From NCBI RefSeq assembly GCF_030285665.1, contig NZ_CP127295.1:8494001-8558000 (forward strand): a stretch of DNA of 64,000 bases, written 5' to 3'. Below, one piece after another: positions 1 to 8,526 of the stretch (its first letter is position 1; every line of letters starts with the position of its first letter). The DNA comes from Amycolatopsis mongoliensis. GTDB taxonomy: Bacteria > Actinomycetota > Actinomycetes > Mycobacteriales > Pseudonocardiaceae. Under the pieces are notes generated by a model that had not been told where the DNA came from, ran no database searches, and saw only the letters and a program-made list of their open reading frames with translations. The position numbers and the translations under genes were made by a program.

Positions 1-185
1 GCGAGATCACGACGCCCGCCCTGGTGGTGATCGGGACGGCGGACGCGCCCGGCCTCGTCGAGCTGTCCCACCACCTCGCGGAGTCGCTGCCGGACGCGGA
101 GCTCGCCAAGCTCCCCGACACCGGTCACCTCCCGGCCATGGAACGGCCGGACGAGGTCACCGCCCTGCTGCGGAAGGTCCTGTGA
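1..185 (+). CDS. alpha/beta hydrolase, C-terminal end only
   Basis: The reading frame is open from the window edge (first full codon at base 3) to a TGA at 183-185. The 60 visible residues contain TPALVVIGTADAP, the strand-turn that normally carries the catalytic Asp, and then DTGHLPAMERPDEV, the usual loop with the catalytic His of alpha/beta hydrolases. That places the fragment at the C terminus of a lipase- or esterase-like serine hydrolase. The nucleophile region lies outside the window, so the substrate cannot be guessed. The next gene converges on it with only 6 bases between the stops. Confidence 0.7.
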   Translation, partial: EITTPALVVIGTADAPGLVELSHHLAESLPDAELAKLPDTGHLPAMERPDEVTALLRKVL

Positions 186-191
186 CCCGGC

Positions 192-533
192 TCAGGTGAA
201 GATCTTCTGCACCTGGTCGGTGATCTTCGCGACCAGCTCGGAGAACTGCACCGCCCCGCCCAGCAGGCCCTTGACCTTCTCCCAGCGGCTGCGGACCACC
301 GCCGGTTCCGCGGCGTCACCGGCGCGCAGGTCGCCGGCCAGGTCGGTCAGCGTGTCCTCCAGCACCTCCTGCTTCGCGAGGTCCTTCCCGCGCACCTCGG
401 CCGTCAGCCGCTCGATCAGCTCCAGCAGCGAGGAGACCGTGGCGTCGGTGTCGCCGCCCTCGATGCCGGTCTGGGTGATCCGGCCCGAGTTGTCGCCGCC
501 GATGCTGACCTTGTTCGTGATCCGGTGTCCCAT
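192..533 (-). CDS. small IGGDN-motif protein
   Basis: 113-aa protein of unknown function. Its ATG overlaps the TGA of the upstream gene (ATGA at 532-535), so the two are probably translationally coupled. Near residues 9-22 it carries VSIGGDN followed by GRITQTG, a glycine-rich turn that reappears almost exactly in the C-terminal tail of the upstream membrane protein. The rest (about residues 28-113) is charged, probably helical, with a final amphipathic stretch FSELVAKITDQVQKIF. No transmembrane segment is evident. I cannot name a family. The shared motif and coupled translation suggest it works with its neighbour, possibly through strand-to-strand pairing of the motif. Confidence 0.7.
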   Translation of the reverse strand: MGHRITNKVSIGGDNSGRITQTGIEGGDTDATVSSLLELIERLTAEVRGKDLAKQEVLEDTLTDLAGDLRAGDAAEPAVVRSRWEKVKGLLGGAVQFSELVAKITDQVQKIFT

Positions 534-2212
534 CAGGCCTCCGCTCCGGCCGGCCGGCCGCTCGTCCGGGGCGGGCGCGAGCGCGGGCCGCGCTGCCCGG
601 TCTGGGTGATCGGGGCGCGGTTGTCGCCGCCGATGGTGATGTCGTTGTTGATGACGACCGCCGCCTGCTCCTCGAACTTCGCCGTCGAGAACCCGGCGTC
701 GCCGAGCAGCTTGCCGATCGTCGGCAGCAGCCGGCTTTCGATGATCTTTTCGTACCGTTCGATGTCGACGAGCTGGAAGTAGTCGGTGAAGAGGTTCACC
801 GACGCGAGCTCGCGCAGGGTGCTGGCGGCGCCGTAGCGCTCCGGGTCGAGGACGCCGGCTTCGCGCCTCGGCTGCCGGATCCACGACACCAGGTTCGCGA
901 TCCGGCCCGGCAGGCTCGCCGGCAGCTCCAGCCAGCCGAGCAGGCCCTGGCCGAACGGGCGCAGGGACTCCTGCCGCATCTTGTCCACGGCGCGGTACTC
1001 GGCCCGGATCGGCGGCAGCATGAACGGCGTCCACTCGACGTACAGCGTCGTGTCGTCCACCGCCAGGTGCAGGAACGTCGTGAGCACCAGGTCCCGGTCC
1101 CAGGTCTCCACCTGGAAGCACAGGTAGTAGCGCGCCCACTCCTTCGGCTCCCGCCGGATCCGCTCGACGTCGGCCGCGCCCAGCCGGGTGTGCGGCGGGT
1201 ACTCGATGTCCGGCAGGTAGGCCGCGGCCTCGGGCTCCCCCAGGTGGTCCACGAGCTCGGCGGCCGGGGTGAACACGGCGTCGGTCACGGTCAGCCCGCC
1301 GAGCCGGCGGTCCGGCGAAAGCGCGGCTGAGCGGCGCAGGTCCCCGATCGCACCGCGGATCTCCTCGTACAGCGTCTCGGTGGTGAGCTCGCGACGGTTG
1401 GCGGGGTCGCTCTCGTCGTCGTCGACGCGCTCCAGCGGGATCGCCATGGACCAGGAGTCGCGCCGGAACCCCGCGCCCACGAAAGGTTTGTAGCCGCGGT
1501 ACACCACCAGGGGCGCGCCGGGGGCGCCGGCGAACTCGTCGCCCCGCTGGTAGCGGCCGAGCTGCTCGCGGAAGTCTTCGGTGAACAGCCCGGCGAGGCT
1601 GCCGCTGTCGGGAGCGGGCGGGGCGAAGCGCTTGAAGCGCGTCGTCAGCAGGTTCCACAGCGACCAGTGTTCGAAGGTCACGACCATGAGCACGACCACG
1701 GCGAGCACGATGCCGATGACGAACCGGGCGGTGTCACCGCCCGACGAGTCGTCGTACTGGACGTCTGCGTAGTACCGGGACGAATACCGGCTCCCGGAGC
1801 CGAAGAGCACGTCCCAGTACGCCAGAACCAGCCAGATGAAGACGACGGCGACGGCCGCCACGGCGAGCGTCTTCGGGGTGAACGGCCGCTCCGTCGTGTA
1901 GGCGCTCTTGCCCGCCCGCGCGACCACGAGCACGATCGACAGCGCGATCCAGCCGTACAGCATCGGGTTGTCCCACGACAGCCCGACGACGACGGCCATC
2001 AGCAGCACGAGCAGGCCGTCGTAGTTCTTCCGGCGCGCCCGCGCCCGCACCGCCTCGGTGAGCACGCGGCCCGCGTCGAGGCCCGGTGACGGCGGGACCG
2101 GCCGGGTCGGCTCGACGAGGAACTCCGTGATCGCCCGCGTGCTGTAGCGGGGATCGAGGTAGGAAGCCGCGCACAGGTAGCGCGTGGTGTCGTCGGCCGA
2201 GCCAGGGGACAT
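533..2212 (-). CDS. membrane protein of unknown function with C-terminal IGGDN motif
   Basis: 559-aa protein. I chose the ATG at 2212 because it follows GAGGGAG by 5 nt; a longer frame upstream lacks a ribosome site. Roughly four hydrophobic segments lie in the first 210 residues (LLVLLMAVVVGLSW, WIALSIVLVVARA, AVAAVAVVFIWLVLAYW, FVIGIVLAVVVLMVV). A soluble domain of about 330 residues follows. The tail contains NNDITIGGDN...ITQTG, the motif also found at the start of the 113-aa downstream partner. I do not recognise the family. The layout resembles an actinobacterial membrane-anchored scaffold with a soluble effector, but no catalytic motif is visible. Confidence 0.75.
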   Translation of the reverse strand: MSPGSADDTTRYLCAASYLDPRYSTRAITEFLVEPTRPVPPSPGLDAGRVLTEAVRARARRKNYDGLLVLLMAVVVGLSWDNPMLYGWIALSIVLVVARAGKSAYTTERPFTPKTLAVAAVAVVFIWLVLAYWDVLFGSGSRYSSRYYADVQYDDSSGGDTARFVIGIVLAVVVLMVVTFEHWSLWNLLTTRFKRFAPPAPDSGSLAGLFTEDFREQLGRYQRGDEFAGAPGAPLVVYRGYKPFVGAGFRRDSWSMAIPLERVDDDESDPANRRELTTETLYEEIRGAIGDLRRSAALSPDRRLGGLTVTDAVFTPAAELVDHLGEPEAAAYLPDIEYPPHTRLGAADVERIRREPKEWARYYLCFQVETWDRDLVLTTFLHLAVDDTTLYVEWTPFMLPPIRAEYRAVDKMRQESLRPFGQGLLGWLELPASLPGRIANLVSWIRQPRREAGVLDPERYGAASTLRELASVNLFTDYFQLVDIERYEKIIESRLLPTIGKLLGDAGFSTAKFEEQAAVVINNDITIGGDNRAPITQTGQRGPRSRPPRTSGRPAGAEA

Positions 2213-2421
2213 GCTCGCTCCCTCGCGGTTTCCGGAAAGGCGACCCTGCAAGTTGCCGACCGTAGCATGCACAACCGGGACGGACGACGGTATTTCGGAC
2301 ACCGGCAGTGGTCGCGAAATGGTCCTGAATCGAACGCCTCGCCTTGCCGAATACGGACTTCGGGCGGCCCTGGACGGTGTGCGTCGAGCCCGCCGGCCTG
2401 TCCGAAGTGGACCGGCCCGGT

Positions 2422-2850
2422 CTAGCCGGGCTCGATCAGCTGCTCGCTCCAGGCCCGGATGGCCGCCGCCTGTTCGGGCGTGAGCCGGTCGAGGACCAGG
2501 CGGCGGATATTGCCGCCGTGCGCGCGGGTCGCGCTCTCCGCTGTGCGGCGTCCTTCGCCGGTCAGTTCGATCCCCGTACGACGGCCGGTGGCGCCGTCCT
2601 CGGTCCGCGCCACCAGGCCGCGGTTCTCCATCCGCGTCAGCAGGTGCGCGACGCGGCTCTTCTCCCAGTCGAGCGCGTCGGCGAGCTCGCCGACGCGCAT
2701 CGGCCGGGTCAGCGTCATCAGCACGCTGAACTCGGCCTTCGAAATACCGCAGTCGCGCTGCAGGCCGCGGTCGAGCTCCCGGGCGAGCAGCCGCTGCGCG
2801 CGCATCCAGGTGTCCCAGAACTCCCAGTCCTCGGGGCTCATCTCCGCCAT
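2422..2850 (-). CDS. MarR-family transcriptional regulator
   Basis: 142-aa winged-helix regulator of usual MarR length. The recognition region (VGELADALDWEKSRVAHLLTRM, about residues 52-73) and the wing (RTEDGATGRRTGIELT) are typical. The ATG at 2850 lies 17 bp from a perfect AGTTGA/TCAACT palindrome placed between it and the divergent amidohydrolase gene. It probably represses both itself and that gene, with a small-molecule ligand, perhaps a substrate of the hydrolase, relieving binding. The ligand is not predictable from sequence. Confidence 0.9.
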   Translation of the reverse strand: MAEMSPEDWEFWDTWMRAQRLLARELDRGLQRDCGISKAEFSVLMTLTRPMRVGELADALDWEKSRVAHLLTRMENRGLVARTEDGATGRRTGIELTGEGRRTAESATRAHGGNIRRLVLDRLTPEQAAAIRAWSEQLIEPG

Positions 2851-2866
2851 GGCGACAGTCTACGCT

Positions 2867-2886
2867 AGAGTTGACGCATCAACTCT
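2867..2886. promoter_or_regulatory. MarR operator palindrome
   Basis: Perfect inverted repeat AGAGTTGA-N4-TCAACTCT, centred in the 50-bp gap between the marR start and the divergent amidohydrolase. The TTGA-N4-TCAA core matches the well-known MarR operator type. It ends 2 bp before the amidohydrolase ribosome site, so binding would block that gene directly. Confidence 0.8.
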
Positions 2887-2900
2887 TAGGGAGGACACCG

Positions 2901-4163
2901 ATGAAGACACTGGTGCGCGGCGGCATGGTGGTCAGCATGGATCCGGCCGTCGGGGACCTCCCGCGCGGTGACGTGCTCCTCGAGGACGGCCGGATCGCGG
3001 CGGTGGCCCCCGCGATCGACGGCGGCGACGCCGAGGTCGTCGACGCCACGGGCAAGATCGTGCTGCCCGGGTTCGTGGACACCCACCGGCACACGTGGCA
3101 GACCGCGTTCCGCGGCGTCGGGGCCGACTGGACGTTCGACCAGTACCGCACGGCGATGCACGGCACGATCAAGCCTCACTACCGGCCGGAGGACGTGTAC
3201 CTCGGGAACCTGCTCGGCCGGCTCGAAGCGCTCGGTTCCGGCGTCACGACCATGCTCGACTGGTTCCACTGCGCCGGCCGTCCGGAGAACGCGGACGCCG
3301 CGATCGAAGCGCTGCGAGAGGCACCCGGCCACTCGATCTTCTGCTACGGCGCCGAGGGTCCGGACATCGCACCGGAGATCCGGCGGGTGCGGGCGTTGCT
3401 GCCGGGCGAAGACATGGCACTGGGCCTGCGTGGCCCGGTCGTGTCCACAATGGAGGAAACCGCCGCGGATGTCGCGCTGGCGCGGGAACTCGGGCTGCGC
3501 GTGAGCACCCACGTCCACGGCACCGGCGGGTGGCCGCACGGCGACCGGCCGATCGACGGCATGCGGGAGCGTGGACTGCTCGACGACCGCACGACCGTCG
3601 TGCACGGCAACGATCTCTCCGACGACCAGCTGGTGATGCTCGCCGACGCGGGCTGCTCGCTGTCGATCAGCCCGGACGTCGAGCTGAAGATGGGCTTCGA
3701 GCCGCTCGTGACCGGCCGGGCGCTGGCCGCCGGGATCCGCCCTTCGCTGTCGATCGACGACTGCCCGTCCACCGGCGGCGACATGTTCGGCGCCATGCGC
3801 ACCGCGCTGGCCGCCGAGCGCGGCGGCACCACGGCCCGGGACGTCCTCGGGTTCGCCACGGTCGAGGGCGCCCGGGCCTGCGGGCGCGACACCGGCAGCC
3901 TCACCGTCGGCAAGGACGCCGACCTCGTCCTGCTCGACGCCGAGGACCTCTCGGTCTTCCCCGTCGGCAACCCGGTCGGCACGATCGTCGCCGCCGGTCA
4001 CCCCGGGCTGGTGGACAGCGTCTTCGTCGCAGGCAAGGCCGTGAAGCGCGACGGCCGGCTGCTCGGCGTCGACCTGCCCGCCCTGCGTGCCCGGCTGCTG
4101 GAGTCGCGCGACCGGATCGCCGCGGCCGCCGGCGTCGCGCTCGACGGCTCCTGGACGCCCTAG
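2901..4163 (+). CDS. amidohydrolase-superfamily deaminase or chlorohydrolase-like enzyme
   Basis: 420-aa metal-dependent hydrolase of the TrzA/AtzF-cytosine deaminase group. The ATG at 2901 has AGGGAGG 6 nt upstream. Family marks: N-terminal beta-sandwich, [10 protein letters not shown] with H62 and H64 as metal ligands, a further His in STHVHGTGG, a His in VVHGNDL, the [10 protein letters not shown] segment carrying the expected catalytic Asp, and a C-terminal KDADLVLLD sandwich strand. It would hydrolyse a cyclic or linear C-N bond (amidine, cytosine-like or guanine-like substrate); the exact substrate is unknown. A divergent MarR protein probably controls it. Its TAG overlaps the relA stop in a shared CTAG. 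Confidence 0.85.
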   Translation: MKTLVRGGMVVSMDPAVGDLPRGDVLLEDGRIAAVAPAIDGGDAEVVDATGKIVLPGFVDTHRHTWQTAFRGVGADWTFDQYRTAMHGTIKPHYRPEDVYLGNLLGRLEALGSGVTTMLDWFHCAGRPENADAAIEALREAPGHSIFCYGAEGPDIAPEIRRVRALLPGEDMALGLRGPVVSTMEETAADVALARELGLRVSTHVHGTGGWPHGDRPIDGMRERGLLDDRTTVVHGNDLSDDQLVMLADAGCSLSISPDVELKMGFEPLVTGRALAAGIRPSLSIDDCPSTGGDMFGAMRTALAAERGGTTARDVLGFATVEGARACGRDTGSLTVGKDADLVLLDAEDLSVFPVGNPVGTIVAAGHPGLVDSVFVAGKAVKRDGRLLGVDLPALRARLLESRDRIAAAAGVALDGSWTP

Positions 4164-6514
4164 GAAGCCGACGTCACGCGGTAGACGTCGTAGACGCCTT
4201 CCACGCCGCGGACCACCTTGAGGACGTGGCCCAGGTGCTTCGGGTCGCCCATCTCGAACGAGAACCGGCTGACCGCGACGCGATCGCGGGACGTCGTCAC
4301 CGACGCCGAGAGGATGTTGACCTTCTCGTCGGCCAGCACCTTCGTGACGTCGGAGAGCAGCCGGTGCCGGTCGAGCGCCTCGACCTGGATCGCGACCAGG
4401 AACACCGAGGACGCCGACGGCGCCCATTCGACCTCGACCAGCCGCTCGGGCTGGGACTGCAGGTCGCCGGCGTTCGTGCAGTCCGTGCGGTGCACCGAAA
4501 CGCCGCCGCCGCGGGTCACGAAGCCGAGGATCTCGTCGCCCGGCACCGGGGTGCAGCAGCGGGCGAGCTTCGCCCAGACGTCGCTGGCGCCCTTGACCAC
4601 CACGCCGACGTCGTTGGAGCCGCGGCGCCGGGTGACGGTGGACGGCGTCGCGCGCTCGGCGAGCTCCTCCTCCGCCGCGTCGACCCCGCCGATGAGCGCC
4701 ACCAGGCGCTGCACGACGTGCTTCGCGCTGGTGTGCCCCTCCCCGACCGCCGCGTACAGCGACGAGATGTCGGCGTGGCGCAACTCGGTGGCCACCGCGC
4801 CCATCGACTCCGCGGAGACCAGGCGCTGGATCGGCAGGCCGACCTTGCGGATCTCCTTGGTGATGGCTTCCTTGCCGCCTTCGATCGCCTCGTCGCGGCG
4901 TTCCTTGGCGAACCACTGCCGGATCTTCGCGCGGGCCTTCGGCGAACCGGCGAACTGCAGCCAGTCGCGGCTCGGGCCGGCGTTCTCCGCCTTCGAGGTG
5001 AAGATCTCGACGACTTCGCCGTTTTCCAGCTTGCGTTCCAGCGCGACCAGGCGGCCGTTGACGCGGGCGCCGATGCAGCGGTGCCCGACCTCGGTGTGCA
5101 CGGCGTAGGCGAAGTCGACCGGCGTCGAGTCCACGGGCAGCGTGATCACGTCGCCCTTCGGCGTGAACACGAAGATCTCGCGCGAGGCCAGCTCGTAGCG
5201 CAGGGATTCGAGGAAGTCACCCGGGTCCGCCGCCTCGCGCTGCCAGTCGAGGAGCTGGCGCATCCACGCCATCTCGTCGACGTCCATCGCGTTGCCGTTG
5301 TGCGTGCCCTTGGTTTCCTTGTAGCGCCAGTGCGCGGCGATGCCGTACTCGGCGGTGCGGTGCATCTCGTAGGTGCGGATCTGCACCTCGAGGGGCTTGC
5401 CGTCCGGGCCGATCACCGTGGTGTGCAGCGACTGGTAGACGCCGAACCGCGGCTGGGCGATGTAGTCCTTGAACCGGCCGGGGACCGGCTGCCACAGGGC
5501 GTGCACGACGCCCATCGCCGCGTAGCAGTCGCGGACGTCCTCGACCAGGATCCGCACGCCGACCAGGTCGTGGATGTCGTCCAGGTCGCGGCCGCGGACG
5601 ATCATCTTCTGGTGGATCGAGTAGTAGTGCTTCGGCCGGCCCTCGACCTTCGCGGTGATCCGCGACGACACGAGGTTGCTGGTCAGGTCGGTGATGACCG
5701 ACCGCAGGTAGATGTCGCGCGAGGGCGCGCGGTCGGCGACCAGGCGCACGATCTCGTCGTACTTCTTGGGCTGCAGGATGGCGAACGCGAGATCCTCGAG
5801 CTCCCACTTCACCGTGGCCATGCCGAGCCGGTGGGCCAGCGGGGCGAGGACTTCGAGGGTCTCGCGGGCCTTGCGGGCCTGCTTCTCCGGCGGCAGGAAG
5901 CGCATCGTGCGCATGTTGTGCAGCCGGTCGGCGAGCTTGATGACCAGCACCCGCGGGTCCTTGGCCATCGCGATGACCATCTTGCGGATGGTCTCGGCCT
6001 CGGCGGAGGTGCCCAGCTTGACCTTGTCCAGCTTGGTGACGCCGTCGACGAGCTCGGCGACCTTCTCGCCGAAGTCGGCCTTCAGGCTCTCGACGGCGTA
6101 GCCGGTGTCCTCGACCGTGTCGTGCAGCAGGGCCGCGACGAGGGTCGTGGTGTCCATGCCCAGCTCGGCGAGGATGGTCGCGACGGCGAGCGGGTGGGTG
6201 ATGTAGGGGTCGCCGGACTTGCGCCGCTGGTTCCGGTGCAACTCCTCGGCGACGTCGTAGGCGCGCTGCAGCAGCCCGAGGTCGGCGTTGGGGTGGAGCT
6301 CGCGGTGGATGACGGCCAGGGGCTCGAGGACCTGCTTGACCGGGGCGGCGCGCTGCGCGGTGATGCGCCGGGCGAGACGCGCCCGGACCCGCCGGGTCGC
6401 GGACGGGTTCGGCGCCGCACCGTTCGGCTTCGGCGGCGCGGGCTGTGCCGCCGCCTGCCCGCTCTGCTGGGCGCCCTGCTTCGGGGGCACCGCGGCGTCG
6501 AGCTCCTGGCTCAC
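4160..6514 (-). CDS. relA: bifunctional (p)ppGpp synthetase/hydrolase
   Basis: 784-aa Rel protein that makes and degrades the stringent-response alarmone. Domain order: HD hydrolase (HDTVED at 131-136, DRLHNMRT further on), synthetase domain ([28 protein letters not shown]), TGS domain ([29 protein letters not shown]) and a C-terminal ACT domain. The intact HDxxED motif implies a bifunctional enzyme. The GTG at 6514 is preferred because AGGAGG lies 5 nt upstream; a longer frame exists. It ends the secDF-apt-relA run, but a 260-bp repeat-bearing gap separates it from apt. Its stop shares CTAG with the convergent amidohydrolase. Confidence 0.97.
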   Translation of the reverse strand: MSQELDAAVPPKQGAQQSGQAAAQPAPPKPNGAAPNPSATRRVRARLARRITAQRAAPVKQVLEPLAVIHRELHPNADLGLLQRAYDVAEELHRNQRRKSGDPYITHPLAVATILAELGMDTTTLVAALLHDTVEDTGYAVESLKADFGEKVAELVDGVTKLDKVKLGTSAEAETIRKMVIAMAKDPRVLVIKLADRLHNMRTMRFLPPEKQARKARETLEVLAPLAHRLGMATVKWELEDLAFAILQPKKYDEIVRLVADRAPSRDIYLRSVITDLTSNLVSSRITAKVEGRPKHYYSIHQKMIVRGRDLDDIHDLVGVRILVEDVRDCYAAMGVVHALWQPVPGRFKDYIAQPRFGVYQSLHTTVIGPDGKPLEVQIRTYEMHRTAEYGIAAHWRYKETKGTHNGNAMDVDEMAWMRQLLDWQREAADPGDFLESLRYELASREIFVFTPKGDVITLPVDSTPVDFAYAVHTEVGHRCIGARVNGRLVALERKLENGEVVEIFTSKAENAGPSRDWLQFAGSPKARAKIRQWFAKERRDEAIEGGKEAITKEIRKVGLPIQRLVSAESMGAVATELRHADISSLYAAVGEGHTSAKHVVQRLVALIGGVDAAEEELAERATPSTVTRRRGSNDVGVVVKGASDVWAKLARCCTPVPGDEILGFVTRGGGVSVHRTDCTNAGDLQSQPERLVEVEWAPSASSVFLVAIQVEALDRHRLLSDVTKVLADEKVNILSASVTTSRDRVAVSRFSFEMGDPKHLGHVLKVVRGVEGVYDVYRVTSAS

Positions 6515-6644
6515 CCGCACCTCCTGCTGCTCGTGCGGCCTTCGGAACACCAGGGTAGCCGCTACGCCTCGCGGCCCTCTCGGGTGCGCCCGTTCAGGGG
6601 GATGCCGGGCCGCGGACCAGCGGATTCACCCGGTCGCCCGGCGT

Positions 6645-6766
6645 GGCGAACCCGTGACTCACGTGATCCGGCGCGTGACTCGCGTGATCGAAGCCGGAAC
6701 TCGCGAGTTCCGGCTTCGATCACGTGGGTTCCGGCCTGGATCACGTGGGATCCGGGTTCGATCACG
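6645..6766. repeat. nested palindromic repeat, 42-bp perfect core
   Basis: In the apt-relA gap, bases 6683-6703 and 6704-6724 form a perfect 21-bp inverted repeat with no spacer (arms start CGTGATCGAAGCC and end GGAACTCG). Degenerate copies of the same words (GTGACTC, CGTGATC, GGATCACGTGGG) flank it on both sides from 6645 to 6766, so the element looks built by repeated duplication. No T-run follows, so it is not a textbook terminator. Confidence 0.85.
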
Positions 6767-6775
6767 CCAAGGAGA

Positions 6776-7294
6776 TCAGCAGACCTGCAGGGCGTGGACC
6801 TTGCGGTTCGTCAGGGCGTCCCGGCCGCGCAGAGCCGCCAGTTCCAGGACCACCGACACGCTGTCGACCACGGCTCCCACGTCCTCCAGGAGCTTGCCCG
6901 TCGCCGCGACCGTGCCGCCCGTCGCCAGGACGTCGTCGAGGATCGCGACGCGCTGGCCCGGCCGGACCACGCCCGCCGGGAGCTCGACCGTCGCCGTGCC
7001 GTACTCCAGCGCGTAGTCCACCCGGCCCGCCACCCGCGGCAGCTTGCCCGGCTTGCGGATCAGCACCACGCCGAGGCCGCGGGCGTACCCGACGGCCGCG
7101 GCGAGGAGAAACCCGCGGGCCTCCACGCCGGCGAGCGCCTCGACCTCCGGGTCGAGGGTGCCCGCCAGCGCGTCGGTCACCGCCTTGAACGCACCCGCGT
7201 CCGCGAACAGCGGGCTCAGGTCGCGGAACAGCACGCCGGGCTCGGGAAAGTCCGGCACCCCGGCGATCAGGCCGAGGGCGTCGTCCAGGTCCAC
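6776..7294 (-). CDS. apt: adenine phosphoribosyltransferase
   Basis: 172-aa cytosolic salvage enzyme that converts adenine and PRPP to AMP. The PRPP-binding motif VAILDDVLATGGT, the N-terminal FPEPGVLFRDLSPLFAD segment and EARGFLLAAAVGYA are all present, and length is normal. The start is GTG at 7294, separated by one base from the secF TGA (TGA-C-GTG), so translation is probably coupled. The secD-secF-apt-relA order is conserved in actinobacteria. Confidence 0.96.
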   Translation of the reverse strand: MDLDDALGLIAGVPDFPEPGVLFRDLSPLFADAGAFKAVTDALAGTLDPEVEALAGVEARGFLLAAAVGYARGLGVVLIRKPGKLPRVAGRVDYALEYGTATVELPAGVVRPGQRVAILDDVLATGGTVAATGKLLEDVGAVVDSVSVVLELAALRGRDALTNRKVHALQVC

Positions 7295-7295
7295 G

Positions 7296-8525
7296 TCAGC
7301 GCTTCCGCTTGCCCGCGGGCTTGCCGGACGGGCGCTGCTTCTGGATCCGGGCGGGGACGCTGGCCGCGGCCGCGTACGCCTTCTCCTTGCGCAGCTCCTT
7401 CGCCAGGGCGTCGTCGTCCGAGGCGTCGAAGTCCTCTTCGCCGGCCGCCTTGCGCTCCTGGGTGACCCGGCGCTGACGGACGCGCTCGGCCTGCTGCTTG
7501 TACTTCGGGTCGCGCATCTTGAAGTCGACCAGCAGCGGCGTCGCCAGCGCGACCGACGACAGCACGCCGACCAGGGTGCCGGTGAGCTGCACCAGCGCCA
7601 GGTCCTGCAGCGTGCCCGAGCCGAGCAGGACGTACCCGACGATCAGCAGGCCCAGGATCGGCAGCAGCGCGATGAACGCCGTGTTGAACGAGCGCATCAG
7701 GGTCTGGTTCAGCGCGAGGTTCGCGGCCTCGCCGTAGGTGCGGCGGGTCAGCCCGAGCAGGCCGCGCGTGTTCTCGCGGACCTTGTCGAACACCACCACC
7801 GTGTCGTACAGCGAGAACCCGAGGATCGTCAGCAGGCCGATCACGGTCGCCGGGGTGACCTCGAAGCCGACCAGCGAGTACACGCCGGCCGTCACCAGGA
7901 TGTCGTGCAGCAGCGAGATGAGCGCCGCCGCGGCCATCCGCGGGTCGAAGTAGATCGCCAGGAAGATGACGACCGCGACGAGGAACACCGCGAGCGCGAT
8001 CAGCGCCTTCTGCGAGATCTCGCCGCCCCAGGACGCACTCACCGCGCTGTCACTGATCGCCTGCACGCTCGGCTGCTTGTTGCTGCCGATCGGGCCCAGG
8101 TCCTGGAACAGGCCCTGCTTGACCTTCGCGACGTCGGCCGCGTCCAGCGTGTCGGTGCGGATCTGGATGGTCGACGCCGCGCCGGAGCCGACCTTCTGCG
8201 CCTCCGCGGCCGGGCGGCCGAGCGCCTTCTGGAACGAGTCCTTCGCCTGCTCCTCGGTGATCACGCCGTGGATGCCGGTGGCCGGCATCTGGATCTGCGT
8301 GCCGCCCTCGAACTCGATGCCGAGGTTGAAGCCGCGGAAGACCATGGACGCGAGGCACACCAGCACCAGCGCGGAGAAGAAGAGGTACCAGCGCCGGCGC
8401 TTGCCGACGACGTCGAACGCACCCGTGCCGACGTAGAGCCGGTGGAAGACGCTTTCCTTCTTGCCGGGCTTCACCGCCGTCTTGGCGTTGCCTTCGGCGT
8501 CCGTGCCCAGTTCTTCGACACCCAC
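7296..8525 (-). CDS. secF: protein translocase subunit SecF
   Basis: 409-aa inner-membrane partner of SecD that uses the proton gradient to help release exported proteins. An N-terminal transmembrane segment (WYLFFSALVLVCLASMVF) is followed by the FNLGIEFEGGTQIQ signature, a periplasmic domain, then five hydrophobic segments including ALISLLHDILVTAGVYSLVGFEVTP and GFSLYDTVVVFDKVREN. The C terminus has a basic actinobacterial extension. It starts at GTG with a single base after the secD stop. Confidence 0.96.
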   Translation of the reverse strand: MGVEELGTDAEGNAKTAVKPGKKESVFHRLYVGTGAFDVVGKRRRWYLFFSALVLVCLASMVFRGFNLGIEFEGGTQIQMPATGIHGVITEEQAKDSFQKALGRPAAEAQKVGSGAASTIQIRTDTLDAADVAKVKQGLFQDLGPIGSNKQPSVQAISDSAVSASWGGEISQKALIALAVFLVAVVIFLAIYFDPRMAAAALISLLHDILVTAGVYSLVGFEVTPATVIGLLTILGFSLYDTVVVFDKVRENTRGLLGLTRRTYGEAANLALNQTLMRSFNTAFIALLPILGLLIVGYVLLGSGTLQDLALVQLTGTLVGVLSSVALATPLLVDFKMRDPKYKQQAERVRQRRVTQERKAAGEEDFDASDDDALAKELRKEKAYAAAASVPARIQKQRPSGKPAGKRKR

Positions 8526-8526
8526 G

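Noticed and set aside
2886..4916. 676-codon minus-strand frame
   Set aside because: Shadow of the amidohydrolase and relA; low-complexity Arg/Gly/Ala peptide.
3095..7465. 1456-codon plus-strand open frame
   Set aside because: It runs antisense to relA and apt and through the amidohydrolase in another frame; Arg/His/Gly-rich composition is that of a high-GC shadow.
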